The position numbers were made by a program, and so were the translations under genes. DNA of 64,000 nt from Leuctra nigra (Eukaryota; Arthropoda; Insecta; Plecoptera; Leuctridae): positions 26,751,060 through 26,815,059 of the forward strand of contig OW203768.1 in the NCBI GenBank assembly GCA_934045905.1. Direction: 5' to 3'. Under the pieces are notes generated by a model that had not been told where the DNA came from, searched no databases, and saw only the letters and a program-made list of their open reading frames with translations. Shown here piece by piece: positions 33,455 through 44,999 of this stretch (its first letter is position 1; each line of letters begins with the position of its first letter).

Positions 33455-33645
33455 CAGATTAGAGTAGATTATTATGGTTTAACGGCGCGTCAACGACGAG
33501 GTTATATTGCGCACATTAATTGTTAGATTTAACTTTGTTGAATATAAGTGGAGGACATGGGGAGGGGTCGACCTACCGGGCCCGATCCGGGGAGTCCAGT
33601 ACTGGTGGGAAGGCCAGGCCAGAATGGGGGCGCAAGCCGGGTACA
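33455..33645 (-). repeat. Repeat X, truncated copy
   Basis: AACGACGAGGTTATATTGCG to GGAAGGCCAGGCC matches the inverted X copy at 19085-19300, then breaks off. 32960-33455 and 33645-34040 show no recognised gene. Confidence 0.6.
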
Positions 33646-34259
33646 ACACAACGAGGTATAATGGTTCTAGACTAGTAAAAACTAGTAAAAAGACTATGTG
33701 CGTGAAGCCGAGCCCGCATGAATGGCGGTGTGTTCACGGGCGAGAGCGCGTAGCGATATGCATTGGATACAATGCCGTATCATCGTATAAGAATGTGATG
33801 TAACCGCGTATTTGTAAACAATCATCTAAATAAAGACTAAACATAATGTCAACTCAATCCTTCCCACACTCAGTGCCCAAGTGATGCATAAAATATGTCG
33901 ATTATTGGAATACATTGTTTGCTTACATGAAGTTACAAACTCATATTCGGAATAATGTTGAAATTTATCCCACTTTAATGAAGATATACATTTAAATAAT
34001 AATATTTTACCATATTTCTTTGTTATTTTTTCAACAACTTAGAGATATGCAATTAATACTCTGATTATCCTATGTGCGGCAACGTTATAGCTACTAGCGC
34101 AACACACAGCCACGAGACTCAGCCGTCGGGGGAAGATCCTTGATATCTGGCACATGACCTGCAATTCCCATACAGGGAACCTCCTTGCGAAGCAGTTAGT
34201 GTCGACAACTGTAGCTGCAAGAGTGACCGTTGAACTCAAGGCATTTTCAGGTACTGATA

Positions 34260-35017
34260 TGGAACATTTTCTTCTCAAAGAAAGGTGGTTCAAGGATCAT
34301 ACTGCATTGCGAAACAAGGTGGTGTAGCCACAGGGATTCATTTGTCAATTTTGTATAGAACCTGTCTTCCATGAAAAAGTAATTGCCGAGGAAAATGCAC
34401 ATGTCGCAGAAAAGTTACGCAGCTCTCGTAGGACCAACATTTTGTTAAAAGTGTTGAAGACTCCATTCAGCTCTTCGACCCTATATGTACATACATTGAT
34501 AAATGTTTAGTCAGTCACCAACATCCAATATTGCTGATGCTGCAGAGTAGTGGCTAGGATTAGAGTTTCCCGAAGCATATTCTTCGCTGACAAAGGCACA
34601 TCTGAAGAAAAGGCGAGACTATGCTCTGCATCAATACAACCTCACTGCAAATTTTCTCCACCCAGTCTATCAAGAAAAGAAACTGCATCCAATACATGTC
34701 AACTAGGTTGAATCATTCTTGCTCCTGGAGGCCAATTCTTGAGTTTTCATGTTTTGAAACCATGTGTGGTTTCATTGTTTAAAACGTAAAAAAGTTGACA
34801 ACTATTGCTTAGTCTTCAACTTTTTTACGTTTTAAACAATGAAACCACACATTGTTTCAAAACATGAAAACTCAAGAATTGGCCCCCAGGAACTAACAGC
34901 AAAAGGGTGAGATAGTTTACTCCAGTGTAAGGAGAAGTCTGGAATTTTTGGGACACTGTTAGCCAAGGATGTACGAAATCCTGTAACGTTCTGGGGCCTT
35001 GCAAAGCGCCAACATAA
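34260..35017 (+). pseudogene. hAT transposase remnant, left part
   Basis: Broken frames encode residues such as SIQLFDPICTYIDKCLVS (about 34470-34510) and LHQYNLTANFLHPVYQEKKL (about 34632-34690). Just before the Harbinger insertion comes GIFGTLLAKDVRNPVTFWGL (about 34940-35000). These resemble the C-terminal half of hAT transposases. Many stops and frameshifts are present. The frame resumes after the Harbinger at 40440. A hairpin occupies 34723-34892. Confidence 0.65.
34723..34892. repeat. Inverted repeat of about 76 bp within the hAT remnant
   Basis: The left arm 34723-34798 begins TCCTGGAGGCCAATTCTTGA. The right arm 34815-34892 ends TCAAGAATTGGCCCCCAGGA. The arms differ at only a few positions, and the loop is about 16 bases. 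It looks like an inverted local duplication or fold-back insertion interrupting the hAT sequence. Confidence 0.8.
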
Positions 35018-35279
35018 AGCCTCATTTACACTGTTCAAGTTTGCTTTCAAGTCCTTGAATTCAAGCCCTTGAATTCAACCCTTGAATTCAAGGACTTGAA
35101 TGGGCATTTACACTGTTCAAGCTTCAAGTCGTAACATAACCTAAAATATTCAAATCAAACTTTCAATATCACAGCTCTCTATACCGCCATTCCAGCGGGT
35201 GAGATTTCTAGATGGCTGTGAGTTTCCACCCATTTATCCATCAGCTGTCACTGTCAGTGTCAGTGTCAGTTTTGCGAAA

Positions 35280-36711
35280 ATGGCGGCACAGAGTGAACTA
35301 GACGATCTTAATGATATTTTAACAATTGTAAACGTTTTGAAATTGGTAGAGAATATTAAGAAGATGAAGGCGAGAGAGCGGACGAAACGGAGAAGAAGTT
35401 GTTGGAGACGAAAGTGGGTTGCGAGAAGGGAGCTTGGTAGAGGCGCTCTACATTTTGTGCACAATGAACTGGCACTGGAGGATCAAGACTCTTTTAAAAA
35501 TTATTTAAGAATGGACCAGAAAACATTCGACAAATTGCTTGGTCTCTTAGATGCTAAAATAAAAAAACAGGACACTCATTTAAGAGAAAGTATATCGAGT
35601 AGGGATCGGTTAACTGTTACTTTAAGATTTTTGGCCACCGGTGACACATACACTGATTTGTCATACAGCACTCGCATAGCACCATGCACTATCTCTCTCA
35701 TAGTGCCAGAAGTCTGCAAGGCAATTTATGATGTACTAACTGAAGACTACATGAAGGTAATTGTCCATGTAATTATACAATACGGCATTTGCCCTCTGTT
35801 CATCAATCATTTTCTAAAAAATATCATTTGTTTTTGAGTTGTCAAAAACAACATTATTGCAGGTTAGGATACTTATAGTCATCTGTACACTTTTTTAGGT
35901 TCCCTCAACAGAAGAAGAGTGGAAGAAGGTGGCTGATGAATTTCTCAAGTCATGGAATTACCCCAATTGTTTAGGAGCAATGGACGGAAGGCACATTGCC
36001 TTCCGTGCTCCGAGGAAAGCTGGCTCGACCTACTGGTGCTACAAATCATTCCACAGTATTGTGTTGTTGGCACTGGTAGATGCGAACTACCGCTTCCTTT
36101 TTGTAGATTGTGGTACTAATGGCAGGGTGAGTGATGGGGGTGTGTTCAGAGAGTGTAATTTGTCCCAGCGCCTCAATTCAAACACCCTGAATATACCTCC
36201 ATCGCAACCACTGCCTGACCGGGAAGTGCCTGTGCCGCATGTAATTGTGGCAGATGATGCTTTTGGGCGGTCAGAGCATGTCATGAAGCCCTATCCCCTC
36301 AGAAACCTGTCTCCGGAGGAACGCATACATAACTATCGCCTTAGCAGAGCACGACGGATTGTGGAGAATGCCTTCGGCATTTTGGCTAATCGCTTCCGGG
36401 TGCTACTGACAACGATAAATCTTAAACCGGAGACGGTGAAGATCATCACATTAGCTTCGTGTGCTCTCCACAATTTTTTACGGACGGAGACGATGTCCAC
36501 TTACATGCCACCAGAATCTATTGATAGGGAAGGGGAGGGAAATCGTATCATTCCAGGAGAGTGGAGAGTCGGAGATGCCATGCGAGAAATCGGCCAGCAA
36601 GGAGGAAATCGAATGGCTCGTACTCCTCTGGCAATTCGAGAAGAGTTTAAAAACTATTTTAATAATGAGGGTGCAGTTTCCTGGCAGGATGATTATGTGT
36701 TTAGAGTTTAA
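35280..36711 (+). CDS. Harbinger transposase (HARBI1-like), two exons
   Basis: Exon 1 is 35280-35756 (donor GTAATT) and exon 2 is 35899-36711 (acceptor TTTTTTAG). They join in phase 0 to encode 429 aa. The N-terminal part is basic (KKMKARERTKRRRSCWRRKW, about residues 26-45), followed by a helical DNA-binding region. The DDE triad is visible as AMDGRHIAF (D188), GRVSDGGVF (D238) and RARRIVENAFGILANRFRV (E315). The start at 35280 (ATGGCGGCACAG) is preferred to the upstream in-frame ATG at 35199, which would add residues with no family similarity. No stops or frameshifts, so the enzyme could be functional. Such transposases need the MADF/Myb partner encoded on the other strand at 38546-40121. 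Confidence 0.9.
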
Positions 36712-38467
36712 GGAAGCGTACAGGACTCTTATGCCACTTTCTGGTGTTTTCCTATACATATGCCTATATGCCATGCCTATACATAATATATCTGCCATTA
36801 AGCGGTTGAGCTAATTACCGAGCCAAAAAATACATTTTGTTGATGGATAAGTAGAGCATTTTTAGTTTGAAATTTGGCATGTTCAATACGCACAGCAATA
36901 CCTACCTACTTATTTAGTGGATTTGAAAGGAATTTTCAAACAGACAGAACTATCATGAATATGTTTATTTGTAGGTGATTTATTTATAAATTTTACATCA
37001 ACAAATACTGATTTAATTACCTATACATTGTGTAGTATTATAAGGTAGGTAGTATAAAAATAGTAAAATAGAAATTAATATCTAGTGTAGAATATTGAGA
37101 AAACATTAACAAATAATTATTAATATAAAACTGGAACATAATCTATCAGTCCTTAAATTAGGAATGGTTAACTACAACTTTAATTGCAGAGCTACATAGT
37201 ATGATCAATTTATAATATTATAAATTATAGTTGGACAAAATATGCTGTGGTCTCTAGGTACCAAATTATTTATGGCACTATTTAATCTACAAAACTTTGC
37301 ATTTCTTTGTCAGTCTTTGAGTTTGTAAATAATATTATAATACCATATATATTTCAATGCTCAATGACAATAAAAATCTAGACTCTGAAATTCTGTATCT
37401 TTGTACATACCTACTACATACTACTGCTAATCTCTCCCTGCACAACTAAAATTGATCGTTCACATTAATAATAAAAAATATAAAAAATATTTTGGTTGGA
37501 AATAACATGCAAGTAAAAGTATAGGTTTTTACTCTCAAGTAGGTACCTACCTAAATAGTAAATAAATACCAACATAGAATTAGTTCAATAATAATGGCAC
37601 AACAGTAAATTATAAATGAGCAACTGTAATTGCAGAACTACCATCAATGTCTATTAATATAATATTATAAATTACAGTTGCTCAAAATATCCTGTGGTCT
37701 TCAAACTCGGCTTCTTGCTCTTTGCAACAAATTATGCAAGATAACAAAAAAATAATATGACAAATGGTTTGGTATAAGCAATAAAAATTGACAATGTACT
37801 TAAGCCCTACTTCAACAAAATAAGTCTAGCTTATCTTTACCAGTCTCATAAAATAGCACAAAGCACCTAGCTGTAATTCCAGTAACTATGAACCGATGAT
37901 ATGATTGGTAACCATTGAAGTGGCTTAGTCAAAAAGGCAGTTTGAAAGAAACCATGAGGAGAAAATTGTGAAACTTTCAAATATTGGTTATTTTTCTATC
38001 TTCCTATTATCTTCGAGTACTACCTTACATGTCAAATTATCAGCAATTCACAAGAAATAAAAGGTACGTATTGTACCTATTTCATTTGAACTAAAGTAAA
38101 ATAAAATTTTGGCATTTTACACTACCTACCTACCTTCAATACAAAAAATAACTAGAATATATTCATAAATATGAAATGCACTACTTACAAGTTAGCAAAT
38201 TATTTTAAATTGGTGTGGCCAAATTGTATTATTTTAATACAATATTATTATTATTTGTATTATTTTAATGTTTATGTACCTACTAGTTGTATTAAATATT
38301 ACACTTTGAAATATTTAACTACAACTTGGGAGCCTGTTTTACTACAATGCAACATAATATAAGGGAAATCAACTAGTTTTAACTATCATTGTTTAACTAT
38401 GAAATATTGTATTTCTTTCATGGTGTGCCACATGGACGTAAGCCACTTCAATCTCAAAAAAAATATA

Positions 38468-38525
38468 CTAGGAAACGCTCTGTGTACCTGTGTACCATAA
38501 GGGTACTGTGGTGACGCTCACTTAA
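38468..38525 (-). mobile_element. CTAG-ending family remnant inside the Harbinger
   Basis: CTAGGAAACGCTCTGTGTAC joined directly to CATAAGGGTACTGTGGTGAC, i.e. both ends of the family with the interior deleted. Confidence 0.5.
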
Positions 38526-38545
38526 ATCACAGTTTAAAGTTAAAA

Positions 38546-40121
38546 TTAATCATCGTCCGTATCCTCCTCATCCTGACCCATGGATATTGCCTCTATTATC
38601 CACCTTTTGACTTTCTTTACAGTGGATTTCTTCTTCAAATCTCTCAACTCTGCCGCAACATACCTTGCAAAATCATCAAACTTATCATTATCTTTGGTTT
38701 GAGTTTGACGCAACCTAATTGCGTCTAGAGCACCTTGAGCCTTAAGCACTAAGTCGTCGGTAATCGTTACCTCCTGGTCGCAAGCCTTCTTCCGCTTCTT
38801 GCTCCCGGGAGTGTTGGCACTTGTCGCAGATCCTTGTGTTTCATGGTCGACCTCCGTCTCGTCCATCTCGTCCATCTCCTGAGCTGCCAAAGTTGCATCG
38901 AAAGTCACATCGAACTGGTTCTCGTTAGAATCCTGAAAATATGAGACTGGATTGATTACCCACATCTACACAACATAAAAATTATGATTAATTTAAATGT
39001 AAAACTACCTAGGTAAAGTGTCAAGGACTGAAGTGATTGCTTGATCTTGAAATTCATTAATAAATATATTGAACTTATTTCTTGCATAGTTCTAGTTCCA
39101 CTAGTGTGGATGTAATATAAAGAAGGGAGTAATTGAAACCCGTAATTGTAAATTGTAATTGTAATACTAGCTATATACACGATACATGAGTGACATACCT
39201 ACTGTACCACCTTGAGAACATTGGCATAACCCTTCTCTCATGGTAGCTACAGAAATTTGGTAATAATATTATGAATGTAAGACTATGAGACTTCGATTCA
39301 GTCCACAAATAAAAACATGATTAGATCCAAGGTATTACAATAAAGTTCCTTTAAACCCGATTTACACGGTCACATTTATTGAACAACTTCTGTGTCACAG
39401 TATTTGGCACAGTCTTTGTCACATTTCTTGAAGGAAATTAGAACATGTTTTAAGTTCGGTGACAGAAAGTTGCTTTGTGTAAATTACAAAATTGTATGAA
39501 AACTGGGAATGTGACAAAGAAGTTGTTCAAGAAATGTGACCATGTAAATCGGGCTTTCTGATTATGTACATAACTCTGGACTGGATGCTGTTGGTGCCAG
39601 GTTTGACTCGCCCTTATGATGGATGGTGTGCTCCTCCAAGAATGTCAGCAGGTCGTAGCACCACAGCGTTGGCTTGTAGATGCTATCCGTGGAACAACCG
39701 CTCTTCTTGGAGTCGCGAATTTTCTTTCTGGCGTCCAAAAACTGTGTTCGGATGCCATTAATTTTCAATTTCACCTGCCCGGAAGTGGTGCCTGGCCGTA
39801 GCTTCTGCAACGACTTCGCTATTTCTTCCAAAGCAGCTTGCCTCATTGTTCTGTAAAGTAAATTGTCAATATTATACCAATCAGTATATGAACATATATA
39901 ATGAATTATGTTACTTATAAATATAGTTGGGGCGTTAGGTACAGAATAATAAAATAAATAAGTTTGGCAGAAAACAACTTAACCTCAAATATGTACACTT
40001 TTAGAAGATAGTATAGTAGTACTTGCCTATTGTGGTTCTGGTTTGATGCCACCTCATAAAGACAGCTGTTGCCCTCGTATTGTGCAATTAAAAAGGTTGT
40101 TGCTTCACGGGACCAAGACAT
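38546..40121 (-). CDS. Harbinger MADF-domain DNA-binding protein
   Basis: Minus-strand exons: 40121-40027, 39850 to about 39565, and 38932-38546. The first two join in phase and give a MADF domain: REATTFLIAQYEGNSCLYEV, then AALEEIAKSLQKL, VKLKINGIRTQFLDARKKI and YKPTLWCYDLLTFLEEH. The donor of exon 1 reads GCAAGT, a GC-AG intron if correct. The last exon encodes an acidic, coiled stretch (AAQEMDEMDETEVDHE), KKRKK and a C-terminus ending DEEDTDDD. The exon 2 donor could not be placed in a frame that reaches exon 3 without a stop, so an additional exon or a defect is possible. A MITE sits in the second intron. The protein is the accessory factor that helps the transposase bind the ends or enter the nucleus in this superfamily. 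Confidence 0.75.
39351..39556. mobile_element. Harbinger-type MITE nested in the Harbinger
   Basis: AACCCGATTTACACGGTCAC on the left is inverted relative to GTGACCATGTAAATCGGGCT on the right. Both resemble the AGCCTGATTTACACTGTTCA terminus of the host element. The interior includes TGTGTCACAG and TTGGCACAG, as in the 8216-8315 MITE. Confidence 0.75.
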
Positions 40122-40439
40122 TTTTTAATTTTTTGATGAATGAAATAATGACAGAAGAAATGCTTGCAGGTCTCGTAATGGCGGGAATATTTTCAAGAGA
40201 CTGGAGTGAGAGATGGGCGGGGCAAGATTTGTAGAGTGATCCCTGATTGGTCAAAGTCTTTCAAGTCTTCAAGGAAAATAGGACATGTTCTAAACGAAAA
40301 GGTTGAAAGCCAAGTCTTGAATTCAAGAGTTGAACGAGGGTTGAACGCTTCAAGTTTTCCGTTTAGACTATTCAAGGGGTTGAATTCAAGGGTTGAATTC
40401 AAGGACTTGAAAGTAAACTTGAACAGTGTAAATCAGGCT

Positions 40440-40680
40440 TAAGAACCTAAGTGAGGTCGCAGAGAAGCTACTGGGCATTCCAGTTTCTTCTGCTCAGCTG
40501 GAGCGCATATTCTGCAACTGGTCTTATGTCCATAATCCGTTACGAAACAGGCTTACGTTCGATAGGTCAAATAAATTGTTGTTTAGTTACCAAACCGTTA
40601 GGCTCAGGAAAGCTCTACCTTTAACATATCTTCAGATGAATATTCAGATGAATATTAAATGTATTTGTAGTAAGGTGGTG
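40440..40680 (+). pseudogene. hAT transposase remnant, C-terminal dimerisation part
   Basis: After the Harbinger TSD the frame continues NLSEVAEKLLGIPVSSAQLE, then NWSYVHNPLRNRLTFDRSNK. This is the hAT C-terminal dimerisation domain (SSA..ER motif region). It completes the segment ending at 35017. Confidence 0.8.
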
Positions 40681-42780
40681 CAAGCGCGAGCGATTTTCTC
40701 TCTTGATGCAGGAACTTTTTTGGATACGATTGGAGATAAAATGGGCTGACAAAATGATTTGAAATTTTAATAATGATTAGATGAAAAACAAACTTAGGGT
40801 TATCACTTGGTACCTATATTTTTATTTTTTTGCTTTGTTAATTTGTAATAATTAGTGAATTTGTAATTATAATAATTATATGTAATTAAATATGTAATTA
40901 TATGTAATTATATATGTAATTATATGTAATATATGTAATTATAATTATTGAATTTGGTGAATTTTTTTTTATTTTCTTGTCTCGCTGGGTGAAGTATGAA
41001 ATTTAATTTAAAACATTTGCTAAGTGATAACCCTAAGTTGTCTTTTATCTTAAAAAGTTCTACTAATATACAATCAGACTGATCATGTGAACATCCAATC
41101 AAAGTTACACCCACTTATAAAACAAATTTTCTCTCTCAATTTGCTAAAACGGCTGAGCGCTTGCACGGCCTTAATAATGCATATTTGATTTGATACGTAT
41201 TTGTTCTTAATATTTGAGTTATTATATACGGTACCTAGCTTCAATCCAATTTATAATTTTTGCTATTCTGCTTTACTGACACGTAATAAGCCAGTTATTA
41301 TACATTTTTAAACAATGCCTCAATTGTTTACAAAATTTGACAATGTTTTATGAGTACAAGGTGGTAGCCGTCGGGGGGGGGGGGGGGGGGGACATTCCCC
41401 CATGGAAACAGAGAGTTAATCAAGCTGTTTGGGCGCGACGAAACCATGTTTACTATCCTTACAAACCCTGCAGTCCCTGAACGACGGCTGCTGTCAGTAA
41501 AGAATATGATAGCGATGATCAGTCCGACGAAAAGATGGAGAGGAGAAACGGAGAAACTTAAGAGGATTCTGCCTGGAAAATTAAGTGGCCACCATTTTGA
41601 AATTAACGGGAAATTTTCTCTAAGAAACAGGGTATACTATTTTCATTCTAGTTTCTACAATTCTTATTGAATAATTATGAAAAAAATTGTTCTAGTAGAT
41701 GAGACATGTACACAAAACTGGTATGAAAGGAAGTTTTATAAACCTGCTAGTTTCTGTGTAAATAATTTGTGAAAATGACACTTTGGAAGTGTCGAGGTGA
41801 CCAATTTTTGCATAGTTTGGAAGCTCAGAGAGAAAAATTTGCGACAAATATGGAAAATCGTTCTGGGTACTTTTCTAGACAATTTCAGTGTCTATCTATA
41901 AGAGAAGTTTCTATGTTGTAGCTGCTAAAATACGAGTGTGGGAACTCTAGCCAGCTAATCACCTTCTAGTTGCTTCTCGTCTGTAAACATGAAGTCGTAC
42001 TAGAGTTCTAGTTGCCACAAATCATTATGGATTGGTCTGAAATATTTTGTAGCATTAGTTAAGATGTGAATCTAGAGAAGTATCCAGAAGGAATTTTGAA
42101 TTAGGTCCTACATTTTGCTAAAATAAATGTTAAAAAAGACTCACGGGTAGCTGCTGTCACACACTTTTTGACACAATTTTGTGTCCACCTATTAAATGAA
42201 TGGTTTTATCAAGAAAAACACGGTTAATATCCACAGTTAGCTTGAAGATTTGACAAGGAGCACACGAAATTTTGAAGTCCTAACTTTAAAATGGGCTGGG
42301 TAATCGCTGATATAGGATGGTCATTTTTCACAGCATCTGTCACTCAATATTCGCATGAAATCTTTATAATTTGACAAAGTTTCCACATCTAGTTCAGCCT
42401 TTTGCTGACAGAATATGCTAGTGTAAATCACTGAAAACTGCTTTACCCTCTAAATTGCATCAACTTGTTTTACGATCGAATACACGGCTAACACGATTTT
42501 CTCCATATGGCAGTGATAGATAATATATAAGTACCTTGATTTTTAGAGATGTTTGCTTTCATTACCATGGCTACCTAATTCTTCTTGCATCGTTTTATAA
42601 ATTATATTTATTTCATTATTTTCAGAACAATAATTATCTAGTTCATGATATTCAACAGGTATCTGTCACTTGCCAGATTACAAAACTAAGATTATAGATG
42701 TGCTGGGATTAAAATTTGGTGATTGACGGTTCCTACTGCATAGGTATTTGAAGACGGAAGTATTTACACCTATATTAATA
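40681..42780. other. Repeat-poor stretch, no recognised gene
   Basis: AT-rich, including a TGTAATTATA tandem tract at about 40870-40950 and a poly-G run at 41375-41391 preceded by GTAGCCGTCGG (perhaps a trace of repeat X). No protein family recognised. Confidence 0.45.
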
Positions 42781-43127
42781 ATATTTATTTTGCTAATTTG
42801 TAAAATTTGAGTAACTTAGTAAGGTTGCTGAGCTGGTCAAAGACCTCAAAACATTTGTTATTGAAAATACCAAAATGTGTTACTTATTCCAACATTTCAA
42901 CTTTATTTAATTATGAAAGGAGCATACCGAAAAACCCGTCTAAAGGGCGAGACACTACTGTGAATAAACTAATGCACTCATCGGGTTGAAACTTTCACAA
43001 ATTATGAATAACATTATAAGGCTTGATGCGTGAAAGTATCAATCAAAAACATTACCTTCTTCGGACAAAAGGTACAGCTGTTCGAATTTGGATGTAGAAA
43101 AATATTGTATACTGCGCTCAATTCTAT

Positions 43128-43152
43128 CAACACCCCCCCCCCCCCCCCCCCC
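43128..43152. repeat. Poly-C tract
   Basis: About 20 uninterrupted C residues. Similar C/G runs occur at 1899, 24383, 41375, 48547 and 48984. Confidence 0.9.
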
Positions 43153-43544
43153 ATGCCATTATGGCCATAATTTACTGCTGAAAAAATACGTCCTTGTTGA
43201 AGTTCCTTGGTTTTGAAATCAATTCCGAGAAGTTTTGAGTTTTTGAGTTTTTGTTGTTTACAAATTGAACTTTTTTTTAATTGCTCACACTTTAGAGTGT
43301 GGGACCCATCGAAGGGTGATTTTGTTCATTTACACTAAGAAATCAATTTTGAAACGTTTTGAGATGCTGCAAACATCCAGGGTGAAAAGCCCCTCCTGGC
43401 GCTCATGCTAACGCCAGCTACTCTTCCACTTCTTACGAAGGCCATTGGTAACGAGTAACGACGTCTTCGTGCCACACAGAGTAGGCAGTAGACAGCATGG
43501 CATTTACTCGCTGCTTCACTTTGACATCTCTCGACGGACGGACA

Positions 43545-44310
43545 TTGTCGTCACGTAACTGTAACTGTAATGTAACTGCTGCATACATCTGGCTGCAAAT
43601 TTCACATTATATAAACAACATACTCATGTTTAATGTGTGAGAGTTTCAGAAACATTACTCGTGTAGAAAAAAAGTAAGAGTTGTTCGAATTTGGTTGTCG
43701 AAAAATCGATTATACGGAGCTCAAATGGAGCGCCTCCAGAAAACGTGAATTGGTTAGGATGCTGTTTATTCAAAACTACGCATGATAACAATCTGAACAT
43801 TTTAAATTTTAAAGAAAATATATTGCTATACATTATTAAGTATTTCAATACATTAGGATCAATGGAACGAAAGTTATGGTGTCTTGAAGTTGAGCCTAAA
43901 AGCATAATATCACTTCTAAGTTTTATTACACACAATATTTTAAAAAAGTGAAATTATCACACACTAATTCTGCTTTTAAGCTCAGCTTTAAAGTACCATA
44001 ACTTGTGTTCTATTTATTCAAATTTAATGCAATTTTTACAACAATGATGGCAATATATTGTGCATAAACTTTGAAATGTTCAGCTAGTTATCATGTGTAG
44101 TTTTAAATAAACAGCGTCCCAAACAATGCACGTTTTCTGGACGCGCCCTATTTGAGCTCCGTATAATCGATTTTTCGACAACCAAATTCGAACAACTGTA
44201 TCTTTTTTGCCAGAAAATTAATTATTTTGAAACTTTCACACATTAAATCTTAGTTATGTTGTTATATTATGTGAATTTTTCAGCCTGATGTATGCAGTAG
44301 TTTCGTCACA
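43545..44310. repeat. Long imperfect palindrome of about 0.75 kb
   Basis: ACTGCTGCATACATCTGGCT (about 43577) pairs with AGCCTGATGTATGCAGTAG (about 44282). TTCGAATTTGGTTGTCGAAAAATCG pairs with CGATTTTTCGACAACCAAATTCGAA, followed by ATACGGAGCTCAAAT and ATTTGAGCTCCGTAT, over arms of about 250-300 bases with indels. A related single arm lies at 42930-43110. No gene recognised inside. Confidence 0.7.
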
Positions 44311-44614
44311 ACGATGTCTTGCCCATTGTGCGTTTTTTCTGCGCCACACGGTATTATACATTTCTTGGTATTAGTAGATAAGGAATAACAATAGCCGATG
44401 GATTCAATGACAGGAAAGTAGACTCGTATGTATTCATATGTCACTGTTCCAAGGGTAATATTAGTAGAGTACCTTCTTAAAATTTGTGTCTGAGCGAAAT
44501 TTTGAAACGTGCTAAAACAAGAAGGTTGCCAATAAGATCTAGCCCAGTCATCCACAGTGCAAGTTTAGAGGGTTGTACACTGAGCCAACTTGATCAAATC
44601 GTACTTACTACAAT

Positions 44615-44990
44615 CTAATGGAACCTAGTATGGAGGCTAGAATCATTGTTGAAGGCTTCACTCTCAGTGAGAAAATATACGGAGTCCGCTATGCGACGAT
44701 GATCGTTGATGGTGACAGCATAGCGTTTAAGAGGATCTTGGAGGCGAGACCTTACACGGTCTTTACACTGGTAGACATGCCAGAGGCACTCTTCAGGGAG
44801 ATGTGTCAAGTGTTTCTTGATGGACTTAAGACTTAAGAGAACCGAGGAAGAGAGACGGCAGCTGTAGAGCAGAGTCGAAGCGCCAATGGCCAATGGATGG
44901 AAGAGCGACGACGGCTCCTGACAGCATCTAACTGTGGTGGTATTTGCAACATGCGACCACAACAGGTTGTGGTTGAATGTCAAAAGGATG
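44615..44990 (+). pseudogene. Mutator-like transposase / YqaJ nuclease fusion remnant
   Basis: From about 44619 the frame reads MEARIIVEGFTLSEKIYGVR then YATMIVDGDSIAFKRILEAR. This resembles the Mutator-like domain in which a YG.RY..M..DGDSS motif is characteristic. After a stop at 44835 and a deletion, the sequence at about 44885-44960 reads NGQWMEERRRLLTASNCGGI. This resembles the start of YqaJ-type exonuclease domains (W...R..RLTAS.FG). Only fragments remain. The open frame on the opposite strand is a shadow. Confidence 0.55.
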
Positions 44991-44999
44991 TTTATGCTA

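Larger units (their letters stand above)
35018..40439. mobile_element. Complete PIF/Harbinger transposon, 5.42 kb
   Basis: The left terminus AGCCTCATTTACACTGTTCA and the right terminus TGAACAGTGTAAATCAGGCT are inverted with one mismatch. Both continue into TTGAATTCAA-rich subterminal repeats over about 70 bases. TAA is duplicated at 35015-35017 and 40440-40442. It carries the two genes typical of the superfamily: a DDE transposase (+) and a MADF/Myb-like protein (-), convergently arranged. The 36800-38460 interior is AT-rich and non-coding. It interrupts a hAT remnant. Confidence 0.92.

Noticed and set aside
35199..35279. Earlier ATG for the Harbinger transposase
   Set aside because: The added residues (including SVSVSVSF) come from a TGTCAG repeat and resemble no family member. 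The ATG at 35280 fits better.
44615..44983. 122-codon minus-strand frame
   Set aside because: It is the shadow of the Mutator/YqaJ-like reading on the plus strand and has no recognisable features.
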